From contig NC_090729.1 in assembly GCF_036898095.1 (NCBI RefSeq), positions 63,765,132 through 63,829,131 of the forward strand: a stretch of DNA of 64,000 bases, given 5' to 3'. Source of the stretch: Palaemon carinicauda (taxonomy: Eukaryota; Arthropoda; Malacostraca; Decapoda; Palaemonidae). The notes under the pieces are model-generated. The model searched no databases. It was given only the letters and a program-made list of their open reading frames with translations, and was not told where the DNA came from. The position numbers and the translations under genes were made by a program. This document shows, piece by piece, positions 29,770-44,884 of this stretch. Position 1 is the first letter of the stretch, and each line of letters starts with the position of its first letter.

Positions 29770-30824
29770 CTTCAAACTGTCTTGTATCTGAACTGTACCT
29801 GATAGTTATAGCTAGCTTAAATCATGAAATTTTCTTTTTTTACTACTTGTTTGTATAAATACGAAAATTTTAATCTTTACAAAATATATATCACCCATTT
29901 TTTATCTAAAATTTATTTCAAAGAATTTAAATTTTATATGATAAAAATAATTGTCAAACATCCAGAAAGCCATCATATCAGTTTTATTCCAATCCACTAA
30001 TAATTAGATAAATAAATAACACCTTGAAATTTACATACCCATTCTTCATTCCAAGTGGTAGATTGGGCTGTAACAGCTTTTGCGGTCTGCAGCCATTTTG
30101 TTGATATACCCGAAAGGTAAGTTGGCATATCTCTATATATTCTTGTTCTGTATAGAATTCGTGATATTTTGGTATATTTTAATGCATAAATATCATATTT
30201 CATAGGAGATACAATGATTTTCATAAGAAATTTACATTGTGAAACTAGGCCGTCAAAAAATGACCTTTAAATTTCACCCCTGATATAACAGTAAATTACA
30301 TCTTAGTGCACATTTTATTATGTATTTCTGTTCTAGGATAATATGAGTTTATTCTATAAAGAAATTAGCCTCTTCCTATTTCATTTAGGTACCAGAAAAA
30401 ATTAGTGAAACTTGGACTAGTTTTTTGGCCAAAAAAAGTTCCCTTTTTTTTTTTATTTCAGATCTTGACTTCTATGGGTCCAACTCATTTCCAGCAATTA
30501 CACGTTATTGTTTTGCCATCTAAAAAGGTGTCCTCAAAGGGATTTATGTGTATATGTATATTTCTATTTTTTGTGAATATTTACGTCAAGTCTTTTTTTG
30601 TATACTTAAATTTTTAATATTTCCAATAAATAGTTATTTTGTAGATGGGTATCATTTATATTCTTAGTAGTTTTTAGCATCCTTTGAAGTATTTTTAGCA
30701 AGTCAAACAATACAGATTGATGCATAACTAAATTTTTCCCGAATTTTTTTTTTTGAGTCAGGGTCGCGTGCGACCGAGTATACCCTTAAAGGGGTGTCCG
30801 AGTAGCGTACCTTCCCAGGGTTAA

Positions 30825-31000
30825 GACTCACTAGAGGAAACTGTAGACTTTCTTATTTCATGAGTCTTTTGACAATGACGATTTAACAGTAAATGAACAA
30901 TACCCATTATGAAACGTTAGATACTCTGAACGAATAAGGTAAAATGACAGTGGAGGTCCTGTAGAGAGTGGGGTTCCCCTGCAAAGCTGAAATTTGAACA
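30825..31000 (+). pseudogene. LINE ORF2 tail and 3' UTR after the insertion
   Basis: The text SLEETVDFLIS followed by a decayed tail resumes the LINE C-terminus broken at 28762. It is followed by 3' UTR-like sequence containing GTCCTGTAGAGAGTGGGGTTCCCCTGC. Continuity across the insertion shows that the piggyBac-like element arrived after the LINE. Confidence 0.65.
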
Positions 31001-32750
31001 TTTACAATGGTAGTTAGGAAAACTCTTCAACACAATTCACCAAATTTATAAACATTTCAGAGACGTAAAAATGCTATAAATTGTCTACTCCGATTGCTTG
31101 AAGGTGGTTATATCTAGGGGTAATTTCCAAACTACTTTCAGCTTTTCCAACCTCACCTGTATAAACAACAAAAAGGAATATATCAAGATATAATAAAAGA
31201 AAGGAAATTATATAAATTCAATTTGAAAAAAGTATATATGAATAAATCGTAAATTGCATATATAATCTATATAAACCTAATAAGCAATTACCGATAATGT
31301 TGGAAGTGCTCGCCAATGTAAGAAACCGGGAATATATCCTCGGACAAAGCCACTTCAATTAAACATATGGATAAATGATATCCTGGAAAATGAAATACAT
31401 TCTGACATCAAACAATATCCTGAAGCTATAAATATAAGCAATATAATTTTGTATAATGTATTCACTATAACATTCATCCTTCGAATTTAAATCTAATATA
31501 AAGTCTTACCAATAATATAAATACGAAAGATGAACACAGGCTGATAACCCAGGACGACCTAGCTTCACCAATTATACCTAGGCAAAAGTATTGTACAAAT
31601 AGAACAAATCAATATGAGGAGCTAATATCAAAAATTAGTTTAATAGTACACAATATATATATCTATCAGAGAGGATGGAGTTTATTTTTATATTGGTGCT
31701 TTGAAGGCTTAAGGCAACGGATAATGATTACCATTAGACATTACGAAACCCCTAACAATGCTTGGTTCTCACCTTTATCCATGCAAGCTATGAGACGAGT
31801 CGAAAGCCCTCGAAGTTTAAAGTTTCATGCCGAAGGAAGCCCAGAGTCCAAATTAAGGGAAGTTAGATTATGTTGAATAACTTCGTCAAAGCGGAAACAC
31901 TTGAATCTCTCAACCCAAACATGGTTCGGTAAAATAGCAGCACAGCACAAATTCAATGATAAAAATCTTGAAGCACGAATCTAGCGGCTCAAATCTTCGT
32001 GCCCAAATACTGCCAGTGAAGATATGGACGTTAAGGTTTGCTAGGCCAGACTGACTTGGGTATATCCATGAACCTCCCAAGTAAGGAGAAAATGGCGTGA
32101 TTAGAAGGCTTGTTAGCTAATTACTTAGCTCGTAGTAAGCAAGCAGGACTTAGATGGTACCAAGCATATAAATGTAATTCAACTAGTTATTTTAATAGTT
32201 TAAGAGAAAAGTCCTCCTTACTTCAATAAATACATATATACATATACTAATAAACAAATGTAAGAAATCTTAATTTTCGTTTTACCAATATGGGACCGGA
32301 AAGCTGCCATCAAAATAAAGTAAGTTAGTATTTGTCTTAACATCACCTGCCATATGCGGTAATAACAATTATGAAAGATCCTAGTGGGCACTGGACTGTG
32401 GATGGCGAAAAAAAGAAAAAAAAAAACAATAACGAGTGATTTCCAGCATTAGTGATGGTAAGAAGTGCATAATAAACACAAGATAACTAGAAAAAAAAAA
32501 TTATTGTGTATGTTAGTAGCGGGAAGTTGGAGTATTATGACTATCCAGGATTTATAAAAGGTCCTTCTAATTGTTTTTGCTCTGCTGTGGTTTACTTTGG
32601 TTACAAATAAACATCTCGCTGCAAGCAGTACATGGATGTGCTGCATATGCTAACCATGGGGTCATTCTTTTGATAATCTTTTTCCTTTTAAAAGAGCAAA
32701 AATAACTACATACTGAACTGCAATTGTTTTAACGCTAGTCGTGCTGAAAC
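31001..32750. other. 1.75 kb without recognisable gene
   Basis: A/T-rich sequence. All frames are short and unrelated to any family I recognise. Nothing structural stands out apart from short homopolymers. Confidence 0.7.
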
Positions 32751-32754
32751 TGAA

Positions 32755-33105
32755 GTGGATTTATACTTAATCAGATGGTCTTACCAGTTTTAACTTATGC
32801 ATCAGAAACTTGCAGCCTTAGAACATAGGCTATTCATATTTCAAATAGCTATTGAAAGAATATTGATGTGAATAATACTAAGAGAGAAAAAGAGCAACAT
32901 TGATACTAAGAGATCAAAATATTGTAGTGGATATTCTAAGAACATGTAAGAAAAGGACAAGGACATGGGCAGAACATATAATGAAAATGACGGACAATAA
33001 ATGGACAAGAAAAATAACATTATGAGTCCCTAGAATTTACTGAAGAAGAAGCAGGGGAAGGAAGAGAAGACAATGGATCAAAAAGACAAGATCATTTGTC
33101 GGCAC
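32755..33105 (+). pseudogene. C-terminal relic of an RTE-like LINE
   Basis: In broken plus-strand frames the text VLPVLTYASETCSL (about 32780-32825) is followed by remnants of the usual downstream blocks, including WAEHI then a KMTDNKWTRK-like stretch and a Gly/Arg-rich run near 33050. This order is the conserved end of RTE and related LINE reverse transcriptases. Many stops and frame changes show long decay. Confidence 0.55.
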
Positions 33106-33920
33106 AAGATAGACCTGCTGCCCTTTTTCTCCAGGTTATCAAATTCTGAGAGATGATACAATATTAGGTAAGGAAACACATTTGTCCTTTCTGTTAACTA
33201 CTAATGATGGAGGAAAATTTAAGTTTTGAAGCTGGAGGATGATATCAATTGTCATAATGAGGCGATTTGTTAAAATACGTCCTTTTGTTTATTAGGAGCA
33301 GAACTCTGTCTGTACTCCTCAAAAGTTACATGTTTCGAGATAAATTCCTAATGTTTCCTGTAAAGGGTAGTGAAGTACCCACTAAAACTTAATATTTAAA
33401 ACTTAAAAAAGCAATTAAGAATACAATATAATATAGATTTTTTCTTGAAAATGATTAATGAACCACTGCATAGGTGTTATTTATATATATCCTCATTGAA
33501 ATTCTAGAAAAAATTCAATAACCCACCAAGGTTGTCCAAAAAAAAAAAAAAAAAAAAAAAAAAAACTACTGTATTCCTAGCTTACTCTGTCTCAACGAAC
33601 TGCATTCATCTCAGCTTTGCTTTTTATCTCAAACGTGGCTCAATCTTTGAATCCATAGCTTTTCTTCATTTATTAGAATCTTTGTATCTCATAGCATCAT
33701 CCTATGTTTGAAGTACATAACTCATATGATAACAAAAATCATTAGTTATATTTGCATGACCTGACAAACATTCTACATAATCATTATTGTATTAAGGCCT
33801 ACTACGTTCTATCTAGGGTATCTTCGTTCATTAATTTCTTCCTGCTGTTCAGGAACATTTGATTCTACGGTATTCTCTCTCAAGCTAGTTTCAAATTTGA
33901 CATTATTTTTTTCTGATATA
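33106..33920. other. non-coding, includes a 27-base poly-A
   Basis: No gene seen. A poly-A run lies at about 33538-33565. A/T-rich throughout. Confidence 0.7.
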
Positions 33921-33929
33921 ATAATCCTC

Positions 33930-35132
33930 ATCATCATAAACATTTTATTTGTCAAGAAATTTCTCTATAAACCTCACAGACCAGACTTTTAATTTTGTTT
34001 TGAGAAAGATAATATACCAGATAAAAAGGACTTCCTTAATCATATCTAACAAATACTCCTTCCTCAGTTTCACCATCTAATTCCTTCCTACCATTCACAC
34101 GAGCAAAATACTGAGAACCAAACAGATAGGCTACATATTTCTTAGATTTGGCCTACATCCAGTGAAAGCTTCAACCGGGGTTTCCCCTAATTTGGGATTG
34201 TAACACATATTTCTGATATACGCTGATGAAATAACGACATTGATTGACAAATATTTCCGTAAATTCGAATAATGTTCTACACTGCCTTTCTACTGATCCA
34301 TTATGATGAGGATACATGGCTGGAAAAGTTTCCCGATTTATTTTGTTTTCTACCATGAGCTCTTTGAACTCTCTATTCTTGAACTCGCCACCATAATTAC
34401 ATCTGAACCTTTAAATACAAACATAGGGGCTTACATCTGCTAAAAAGTTACCTTGTGGCCTTGATAGTATCACTCTTATTCTTTAAAAAAAAAATACACA
34501 ATAACTAATCCTAAATATTTGTCAGTGAAATTCAAAGCATACCTAAAACCTTCTCAAGCTTTAGGATCGATTGGACTTGCAAAGTCGCAACGTGTTAGTT
34601 CAAAAGGAGGCTTTGCCCTATCATCAAGTGTTCTTGACCTTGCATTTACCATTTTAACTTTACTATAAACTGTGCAATCCTAGGTTTTTGTATCAGTGAT
34701 TTCTTGACCTCTCGTAGATTACAATGACCTAAAATTTATGCCATTCATGCAAAGAATTCCAAAGGCAGTCCTTGAATCACCATTGCAACTAGTGAACTAT
34801 CAGTGATCACCTCATCTGCAGTTTCCAGAGTAACAGCTACTTTGTCGGCATGAATCATATAATCAGTCTTAATTTCTGTTGAGAATTCCTATAAAGACGT
34901 AAGTTCTGTGCATAAACTAATCGTCCTTAGCACTTCATATAACTAACGGTAAATTACTGTTGTCCAGATTCTGATTGATTTTGGCAAAAGTTTTAGCAAT
35001 AGGTTCTCCTTCCAGGTCAGAGTCTGCTACTCCACCTCTGTTAGAATAGTGTCATATATCTTCTGCAATCGTTAATTACCCAAGGAATTTAACCTCTTAC
35101 AAGTCATACTTGTCTTCATCACCGTCGACCAT
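33930..35132 (-). pseudogene. Ty1/copia gag-integrase relic
   Basis: Minus-strand reading shows a gag-like start at ATG 35132 (MVDGDEDKYDL). A later block VIQGLPLEFF near 34770 is typical of copia Gag. Then comes an integrase core in pieces: CDFASPIDP, RYALNFTDKYLGLVIVYF, FRCNYGGEFKNREF (the usual Asp of DNGGEF replaced), and PHHNGSVERQCRTLFEF with the catalytic Glu. A region after it (YLFGSQYFARVNGRKE) matches the usual post-core segment. Many stops are present. RT and RNase H are not seen to the left, so the element is internally deleted or truncated. GalEa-like copia elements are common in malacostracans, and this may be one; that is inference. Confidence 0.75.
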
Positions 35133-35137
35133 CAATC

Positions 35138-35156
35138 GGCTCCCGGGCCCAAAACC
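35138..35156 (-). promoter_or_regulatory. copia primer binding site (initiator-tRNA half-molecule type)
   Basis: Just upstream of the gag-like ATG the minus strand reads GGTTTTGGGCCCGGGAGCC. This resembles the complement of the anticodon arm of initiator methionine tRNA, the primer type used by many copia elements. One or two mismatches are expected in a relic. The 5' LTR would begin immediately to the right. Confidence 0.5.
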
Positions 35157-35157
35157 T

Positions 35158-36860
35158 GTCTAGTTTCTCTCCGTGACTGTTGTAAATTCATATTAATTAT
35201 AGGATTGTTAACCAACCTGTGACAGGTACTTTACACAAAGACAAATATTACATAACCTTGAACCTTCTACGAAGATACGCAATATAATATTCTTTTTGGG
35301 CTGTACTACCGCGTCCTCTACTTATTTTGGATTGTGATACAGCGCTGTTTACTTTATTGGTTTCCAATTAACATGTATTATACACCTACTTAGGTACCAT
35401 ATTAAAATTATTGTAAACCTAAGATCATACTCTTATCATTGTACTTATGGACATTGTTTATATTTCGTTCATTCGCTGCGGAAGACATGACGGCAACATA
35501 TCAGATTTGCGTCATGCTTCAAGACTGTGTAAGACTCTGCATGAAAATGGTTAGTGGTAACAGCTTAAAATATGTACACTTAGCTAATCTTAATTTGTAT
35601 ACATATTGTACAGTACAGGTTTAGAATAATGTATTGTGTATTGTAAATGTAGGCTACGTGTGCGCAAGGCTGTCAAATAATCAAGTCGTCTGACCGAAAA
35701 AAAAGCGAACTCTTGCTTTACTTTTAAACGTGACTCTAGTGATAGAGTAAGTACATGCTGTATATTACTGTAATATACACTAGAGTATCAGATATCCGAG
35801 CATGACATTATCTACAAATCCGAACTCTGCTTATTTTCTTATTATGCAATACAGTGAATAAAGCCAGTTATTTCAAAGTACCTAAGAAAATTGTGTAGCT
35901 CTTACGTGCCTCTTGGGTACTTACTTAATTTACATAATATACTTAATTACTTATTTTCTTTTAGAAGGGCTTCAACGTGCTTTTGAGAGCCTTGATAATA
36001 TTTTCAGTTGTTTTGTAATGAGTAAGATATATATATATATATATAGAGAAAAAGTTCTATATTCTCCAGAAATATACCAGGTCTAGTGCAAATACCCTGA
36101 AATTACAACTCTGGTGACCAGTTGGACTGCTGTATTCTAAGCCATAATAATACATGCGCCACTATCATACATCTGGTAGTGATGAGCAGAGCAAGAAAGG
36201 ATTCACTAAATCGAATCCTCATTTTTAGTACAAAAATAAGGGCTAACATACATTACAGACCCTTTGAAGTCTGTTGCGACAGACTGGGTGTAAAATGTCT
36301 AAACTTATGACTGAAAACCCCATTTTAAAAGGAAAACAAACACGAGAACTCCACTCAGCATAAGGTTTTCCACCTAACATAACCTAAGAGCCGTATCCTT
36401 AACTACCGAGGCAGCAGCATTCCTAGCTAGCTTACCATAAGACCAAGCCTCAACCTCGTGTTTGCAACCCAACCAGCTCCACTCCTGATAAGATAACCAT
36501 AAATCATAATATTTAGTAAATTCTAGAAATAGATTCCTATTCTCATATTTCAGTTCAAAATAAACAACTTCCCATAAAGACAGTTGACAAATTAGTAAAA
36601 AAGTTTACACCTGTCCCAATGAACTACATCCACTCCTATATATTACAAACTGAATCAAAAGTCCTAAACGAATGTACTTTTGGCAAAAAAAGCTTAAAAT
36701 TTGCATAAATATAGCAAAGATAAAGCTTACCCTATACTTGTCAGAATTCAGTTGGCCAAGTCTAAATTTTCATATCTGAGCAATTTACCATTGCGAATGA
36801 ATTAACTTCTGTTTACCAAAGGATAAAATAGGATTGCTAACTTAAGGTATATCCGACAGC
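35158..36860. other. presumed copia 5' LTR and flank, no gene
   Basis: The bases just right of the primer site should be the copia LTR, but its outer edge is not identifiable. The rest of the interval is A/T rich with a short (TA)n near 36030 and no supportable gene. Confidence 0.5.
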
Positions 36861-36861
36861 A

Positions 36862-37184
36862 GTGGGTAACCCTAGGACACGATTCTTGATCAAGGATGTA
36901 TGGCCACTTATGTACCAGCCATATACTATCCTGGGAGAGGATTTCCCTGCCAGCTCAAGAACTGGTTTACCCTTCACAAGAGACTCTGAGTTCTCTCACA
37001 GGCTTACCCGGCAGTCAGCAGTTGACCTACAGATGAGTGACTACAACGAAAATTTCGTCTGCCATTTCTGCTATGTCTGGGACAAATTCCCCTGTCGAGC
37101 CTATTGCAAAAACTGCAAGAGATGCATAACGTACCTCAAACACAGGAAAGACACTGCTGTCTATGCCTTCTGTGTGTTTTCATA

Positions 37185-37200
<16 letters not shown>
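36862..37200 (+). other. unrecognised 112-codon frame with a Cys cluster
   Basis: The second half contains six cysteines as CHFC then CRAYCKNCKRC, which could bind zinc. The first half has no recognisable motif. There is no evidence of exon boundaries or neighbours with a related function. The end runs into a dispersed repeat. It may be chance or a decayed element gene, and I would not call it a gene without expression data. Confidence 0.2.
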
Positions 37201-37660
<460 letters not shown>

Positions 37661-40600
37661 GCACTTTTGGAGCTGAAAAGGCTGAGTTCCTGGGGCTCTA
37701 GGTATCGAAAAAGGGCATGTACCCTATGATATCAAAAACATCGCTTTTGAGATAAATCAAATGCAAAAATATGCAAAACTATCAAAAGCCAGTTCCAAAA
37801 TAAAGCTTTAAAAAGTGGTACTTGCTCCTTTTTTTTATGTGTACTTTCATTATACAAAAATAAATTTAAATAGAATTTTCTAATTTAGTTTTAATGTTGA
37901 ATGATTTCGGTTGCTAATGATTGTTCATGCTCATAAAATATGGATGAAATCATAAAAAAATGAGGTTCTTAACTGTTTTTAACGTGGGAGACACACTAGC
38001 ACCTGGATAATGAATGGCGACTTATCTCTCAAAGTTTGGTGAAAGAGAAATAGTGCAGGCAAGATTTCTTTGTTTTGTTTTCTTTCTCAGTCTGTCTACC
38101 AATGACAAGGAAAATATGTGTAGTACCGATGAAACGGTGTAACCCTGTACCCTATTAGTCTTGGATAGCTCCTTTCTTAGCTCAAGACAAACCAAATCCG
38201 GAGTATTGAAATAAATCAATGAAACAAAAGTAGACAGACGTAAATAAATAAACAAACATAGAAAAGAGATAATTATTGAAACACAAGAGTCCCTCGGAGG
38301 TTGGCAAGAGAAACCACCTCCTAGAAGTCCAAAACATATGATGTTACAAAAAAGAAAAAAAAAGTTAATGAGCTACTGGGTCTCCCCTATTCTTCTCACC
38401 TCCCACTGTATTCAACTTTAACACCATTCCCTCCAATCCTTACAATCGTAACTCACCCCTCCTCTCCCCCACCTATCCTATCCCCCTATACTTTAGCTGT
38501 AGCTTTAAAATAGCCCAGAGGGGTAAGGAAATAACACTCACTATATGCTGCAGGTAGCATCGTTGAAAACTTTCAACCATTCCATCTATCAAGTGAACAA
38601 CAGCTAATATACAAGAAGCTCCTACTGCACACACGCTCCCAGATTGACCAAAGCTTTCGTCCTTGGTAGGGGATCTTAATTTGGCCGGCGTAGCTGGCTT
38701 AGCAGTCCGGTAATCACTCAAAGAATGTACTCTGGTTGCAGTCACTCAGCTCAAAGAGTGTGACTGCATTGATGTCAATTTACTTTTTCTAATTATACAG
38801 GGATTCCATGGTGGGCTTCTAGCACTCCAAAAAACCAGTCTCCTTGTGGAAGATAAAAAAACCACCTAACCTACCCGAGAAGCCTTACCCTTACCTACCC
38901 GGGGTGCTACATCCCCTACAACACCCGCACTCAGACTATCATATCCTCCACCTTATCCTACAACTAGGCCTCATCCCTGTGTTTGCTTCCCAAATGACTT
39001 CATTCCTGGAAAGTGGTAGAGGAAGTTTTATAAAGGAAAGTCTCAGTGAGTAGAAGAGACAGCGAGAGGAGTTGGAATAATTCTGAGTAGCAGAGAAAGG
39101 AGCAGTTGTGAGTAAGAACTTATTCCTGCTGTAGGAGTGGTAAGAAAGAGGGGTTGGTTTGTGCAATACGAGGCTTTGGCTGAGTGACTGGAGAGGGGGT
39201 TTAAAAGGGAAAAAACCCCGGAGAGAAGGTGGATAATTATGGGGACGAGGCCCTCTAGTGCTAAGGATTTTATAGGACGAGTGATAAGAGGAGTGCATAG
39301 CAAAAGAAAACGAATTTGGGAAGGTTTGGGTGCTGGTAGGGTAGTGGTGACTAGATCAGGACCGGTGGTAGGATGGGTGGGAGGTCTTCGACTTGGGACC
39401 CTCTGCGAGGGTGCTTGAAGTGATGTACATAGTAGGATGGTCTTCATTGCTGCAATCCTTTTTAGGCGCTCTTGATACCTGTTCCAGGCGTGATGCGAGA
39501 GGGCGCAATTGGGACATTTTGAAAGTGTTAATTTTCCTTTGTAGTGATAAGGAATGGATGATTTATAATATAAGAAGTGTAGGATAAAAAGATACCATGA
39601 ATGTAAAGCGTTGTGTTTAACATAGGAAGTGTTACATCACAGAGAGAGAGAGGAGCAACAGAATGTCTGACTGAATGTGACCAACTGACTCACCTTCTTG
39701 TCTTTGTAATTGAGCATCGTATAGTCCAAATATCCCTTAGGAACATATATATTTTATTCTTGTAAAATAAAGGAAATTTGATGGAGGAAGGACTTGAAAA
39801 GGTGATTATAATTAGACAAACTGTATGAAATGCTTATAACTCCTCAAAGTCTTAATGTATATATGTAGAAAATAAGATAAAATATATCTTATCTGTTTCT
39901 TATTTTATCCTAAAAGAGATCTCTGAAATTTGTTTAGCAGTTATTAGTCCTAGATAATAACGTATGTTATGCGGTAACAACTAGAGATTTAACTTCCCGA
40001 TATTTTGGATGTATAAACAACTGTTTACCCATTCAAGAATTTATGGTAAAATTTTGACTTTAAGTTTTCTTCGAAGTTTATATTTGCTAACATTCGGAAG
40101 TTGTTTCCCACACGCCAACGGCTCACCACTCTCCTTCCCACGGCTTCGGTATGATAATGGAAACTAGTTCAGGAAGATTTGTAGTGATACTGTTTTTGAG
40201 GTATCTTAGTCTCTGCTAATATGGAAAAATAAGAAGCGTACTTTGCTGAACCATGTAGCAGCAGCGCACAGCAATATTCTCCCATGTTATGGCCGTCTGT
40301 TATTCCTTGTACTCTATAGCTCAGGTCGGCAAGAGTACTTAACATCGACGGCAAACTCTTAAGGCACATAAGAAATTTGGTTACTTTGAGGTTGATCTCA
40401 ATATTTTGTTGGCACATATCACTTGATATAATAAAGTAATTTTTATCGACGTTCTCATCACTAGCCCCATGAGATTAAATCTCGTAACTTATATGGTTTT
40501 CCCTACCATTATTATATTTTTAGAGATCTTTTTATGCATTATCTGAGTTTACATTCATGACCGCATATTCTTAGCAAGGTTCAAACTACTTATATCGGTT

Positions 40601-41475
40601 TATCTGAAGTTTGGTTTCTTAGATATATGGTAAGATTTTGTATTCTTATTTTTGCATCGATTTTATGGATCTCATTAAAAATATGGTATTTTTTTATTTT
40701 TCTTTATTTGATAGGTTTTGAGGGATTTGAGACCAAGGGACATGGGTCCATTGTCATGGAGACCGCATCTGGGCGGCATCAGTATTTAATCAGTGACATC
40801 ACTGAGACACTATATCATGACAATATATTATTTTACTTTATTCATTGTCTCAAGGTTTTTTATTGCTCCTGTTTTGAGTAGATACTCTGTCTCTCTTCAT
40901 CCCTTCTGTAGGGGGGACGAGGGAGTTGTCATTCAATGATGAGAAGGGGTGCATTGAGAGGTAAACTCAGAAATCACATTCTCCAAGAAAGGGTCAAAGT
41001 CACTGCTGTGCTGTAGTGAGGAACGAGCTGAAAATACAAAGGCAGACTAACTGAACAATTCTGTCTAGCGTCTAGCCTTACCAAAAATACTTAAAACATC
41101 ACTGGATTGGGTTGTGTTAAGCTAATAACCAACAAATTGAAAGAGCAAAACTGATTCACCATGACTGCTGTAATCAATAATGCATTAATTTTTTCATATC
41201 AATAATTCTGGAAATAATCAAATTATGAATAACTTATGGATAATTTTTCTTTACAATCACTAAAATATCCAATTGAAGAATATGCTTTTCATGAACACAA
41301 GTTTTATTTCTTAAAATATCTGAAATACGTTCCTATTCTGCATCTAAGGTTAGATTATAACGTTTTGGCCTTACTGGCATTGAGAAAAGGTTTTATTCTG
41401 GAACTGCTGCACTTGGACCAGGAGGCCATTCATCTATGAAATAATGAGGTTGAGTAGGAATATACAAGTAAATGG

Positions 41476-41526
<51 letters not shown>

Positions 41527-41624
41527 AATGATTATGGGTACCAGTAGAGGTGTGAAATTAAATGTGAGTACCATCAGTACATCTCACTGAAAAAGAAACT
41601 TGATGGTCAACCCTACTAAAGTAT
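37661..41624. other. 4 kb without recognisable gene
   Basis: Contains several unconvincing frames. A minus-strand frame at 38473-38745 (90 codons) has a Ser/Thr-rich start and a hydrophobic stretch but no known motif. A frame pair on opposite strands lies near 38940-39450. A (GA)n tract running into poly-G lies at 41478-41522. I cannot assign any of these. Confidence 0.6.
41478..41522. repeat. (GA)n followed by poly-G
   Basis: About 36 bases of GA run into ten G residues, about 100 bases before the 31 bp minisatellite. Confidence 0.95.
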
Positions 41625-42122
41625 AAACCTGTTAGATCAACTACTAATGTAGAAACAGGTATGTAGATGACCAAATAAAGTACAAACTTGCATGTAGATC
41701 ACCCACTAAACTAGTAACCAGCATCTAGATTACCTAGTAAAGTAGAAACCAGCACGTAGATCACTTACTTAGGTAAAAACTTGAATGTAGATTGCCTACT
41801 AAAGTAGAAACCTGCAGGTAGATCGCCTACTAAAGTAGAAACCTGCATGTAGATCACCCACTAAAGTAGAAACCTGCAGGTAGATCACCTACTAAAGTAG
41901 AAACCTGCAGGTAGATCACCCACTAAAGTAGAAACCTGCAGGTAGATCGCCTACTAAAGTAGAAACCTGCAGGTATATCACCTACGAAAGTAGAAATCTG
42001 CATATAGAGTGAAAAATTGCATATAGACTGCCTACTTAAACAGATAACATCATGTAGACTGACTAAGGTAGAAACCTGTACAGTATGTAGGTCACCTTCT
42101 AAAGTAGAAATCTGCATATAAA
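41625..42122. repeat. 31 bp minisatellite, about 16 units
   Basis: Degenerate units of GTAGATCACCTACTAAAGTA followed by GAAACCTGCAG repeat from about 41625 to 42122. The central units (about 41790-41990) are nearly identical. Outer units are diverged and sometimes shortened, the usual picture of a minisatellite homogenised in its middle. Confidence 0.93.
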
Positions 42123-42784
42123 CTGCCCTTATGTTGATGCCAAACTGAAATCAAGCATGTTACATAATTACTGGTACTTTAAGACCAACTCTCTTTCTAG
42201 TACCCTTTAGATTGGAAAACATTCCCCCACTGAACAGCCCATTGAAATGCCTAAAAATATTAACAAGAAATGATGAAAGGCACCCACTATATGATCTCTA
42301 GGCTGTTAGACAAAGATTGTAATCCTGCGAGAGATTCATAATCACTACTTGCCTCGACCCCAAAATATCAATAACTTACTGCCTAGAATGCTAGAGAGAA
42401 ACAGACCAAAACCCACTTGATGAAGTCACCTAGAGCCCATGTGACTCTCTTCCACTTGAAACAAACCATTGTAGAAAGGATTGGGTTTATCTTAACCGAG
42501 AAAGAACTTGAGTTGGAAGTACTGGAGTGGGGTCTCATCCCCTCTGCCTAGTGCTCATGTGGGCATCCCAGCTGAACAATAGACCACATACTTCGTGTGT
42601 GTGAACCGAGTCTATTCCGGACAATTTGGACCTCTACAAATGTAATCATGATGCTATTCATTGTATTGTTCAAGTTAGATCACTGGACTGAATTACAGAA
42701 GACCTGTTAAGGATTTATAACTTGAACACTTGTCCACTAGATTGATCCATAAATAAGATTTAAATCTATAAGTTTTCGGATGTT
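42123..42784. other. non-coding spacer
   Basis: No frame or repeat that I can support; ordinary A/T-rich sequence. Confidence 0.7.
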
Positions 42785-43165
42785 TGTTTATCATAGTAAC
42801 CAAAGAAGACAAAAGATAGAAATGGATGACTTGACCAATCAGGACTTTGGTTTTCTTTTATCAGAAGGACCAGAGGAAAAGGAAAAAGACATTAGAGATA
42901 TCTAAGATTAGGAAATAACTAGTAAGTAGGATTCAGGTAATTAAAAATGGAAGATTAAATCAGTATTACAGTATATAATTAAAATGGTAAAGTAGAATTA
43001 AAGTTGGATAAGTATTATAGGTCAGAGGTGTCTAGTTTCAGTTATAGTTTCATCAGAATAGGTTCTCCCCAGAACATCAGCTGGGCAAGCCCAACCCACT
43101 CATGTGGTGCCCAAGCACAGCAGTGGCCTCCAGTAAACAGCTTAAACTTATGGTCCCGGGCAAGG
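42785..43165 (+). repeat. dispersed repeat, copy B
   Basis: Same orientation and block order as copy A at 37185-37660, about 5.6 kb away, without the large TA expansion. Similarity fades after TTATGGTCCC near 43160. Confidence 0.8.
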
Positions 43166-43446
43166 ATTGATATGCCGCCATGCGAATGCGAGGCAAACAC
43201 GTTACAACTGTACAAGCAAGCAAGTAATGTAGTCCTGGAAGCCCCATTGCTTTGCAAATTAAATAACTTTCTTGGAATTCTTATTAGCATTTATCCTTTT
43301 CTGAAACATTTTACAATGAAGTGCTCAAAACATTTCTTGATGACAAAAAGTTAAAATCAAAATATAATAATATGAACCTCGTAAATAATTATAGGCTCTA
43401 AGATAAAATATAGAGAAAAAAGTTTCACATGCTAATAATTCTAATA

Positions 43447-44884
<1,438 letters not shown>

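Larger units (their letters stand above)
28765..30820. mobile_element. piggyBac-like element (2,056 bp) nested in the LINE
   Basis: The left end starts CCCTGG at 28765 and the right end finishes CCAGGG at 30820. The inverted ends are CCCTGGACAGGTA and, reversed, CCCTGGGAAGGTA. The right end is followed by TTAA, the piggyBac target. The left has ATTA, one change from TTAA. LINE sequence resumes on the far side. Subterminal palindromes GGGTCGTATGCGACC (28782) and GGGTCGCGTGCGACC (30761) lie near each end. Only scraps of transposase remain, so it is non-autonomous by decay or internal deletion. Confidence 0.85.

Noticed and set aside
38939..39447. Overlapping minus-strand frames of 119 and 134 codons
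   Set aside because: Low-complexity Ser/Leu/Pro composition, no motif, no splice context.
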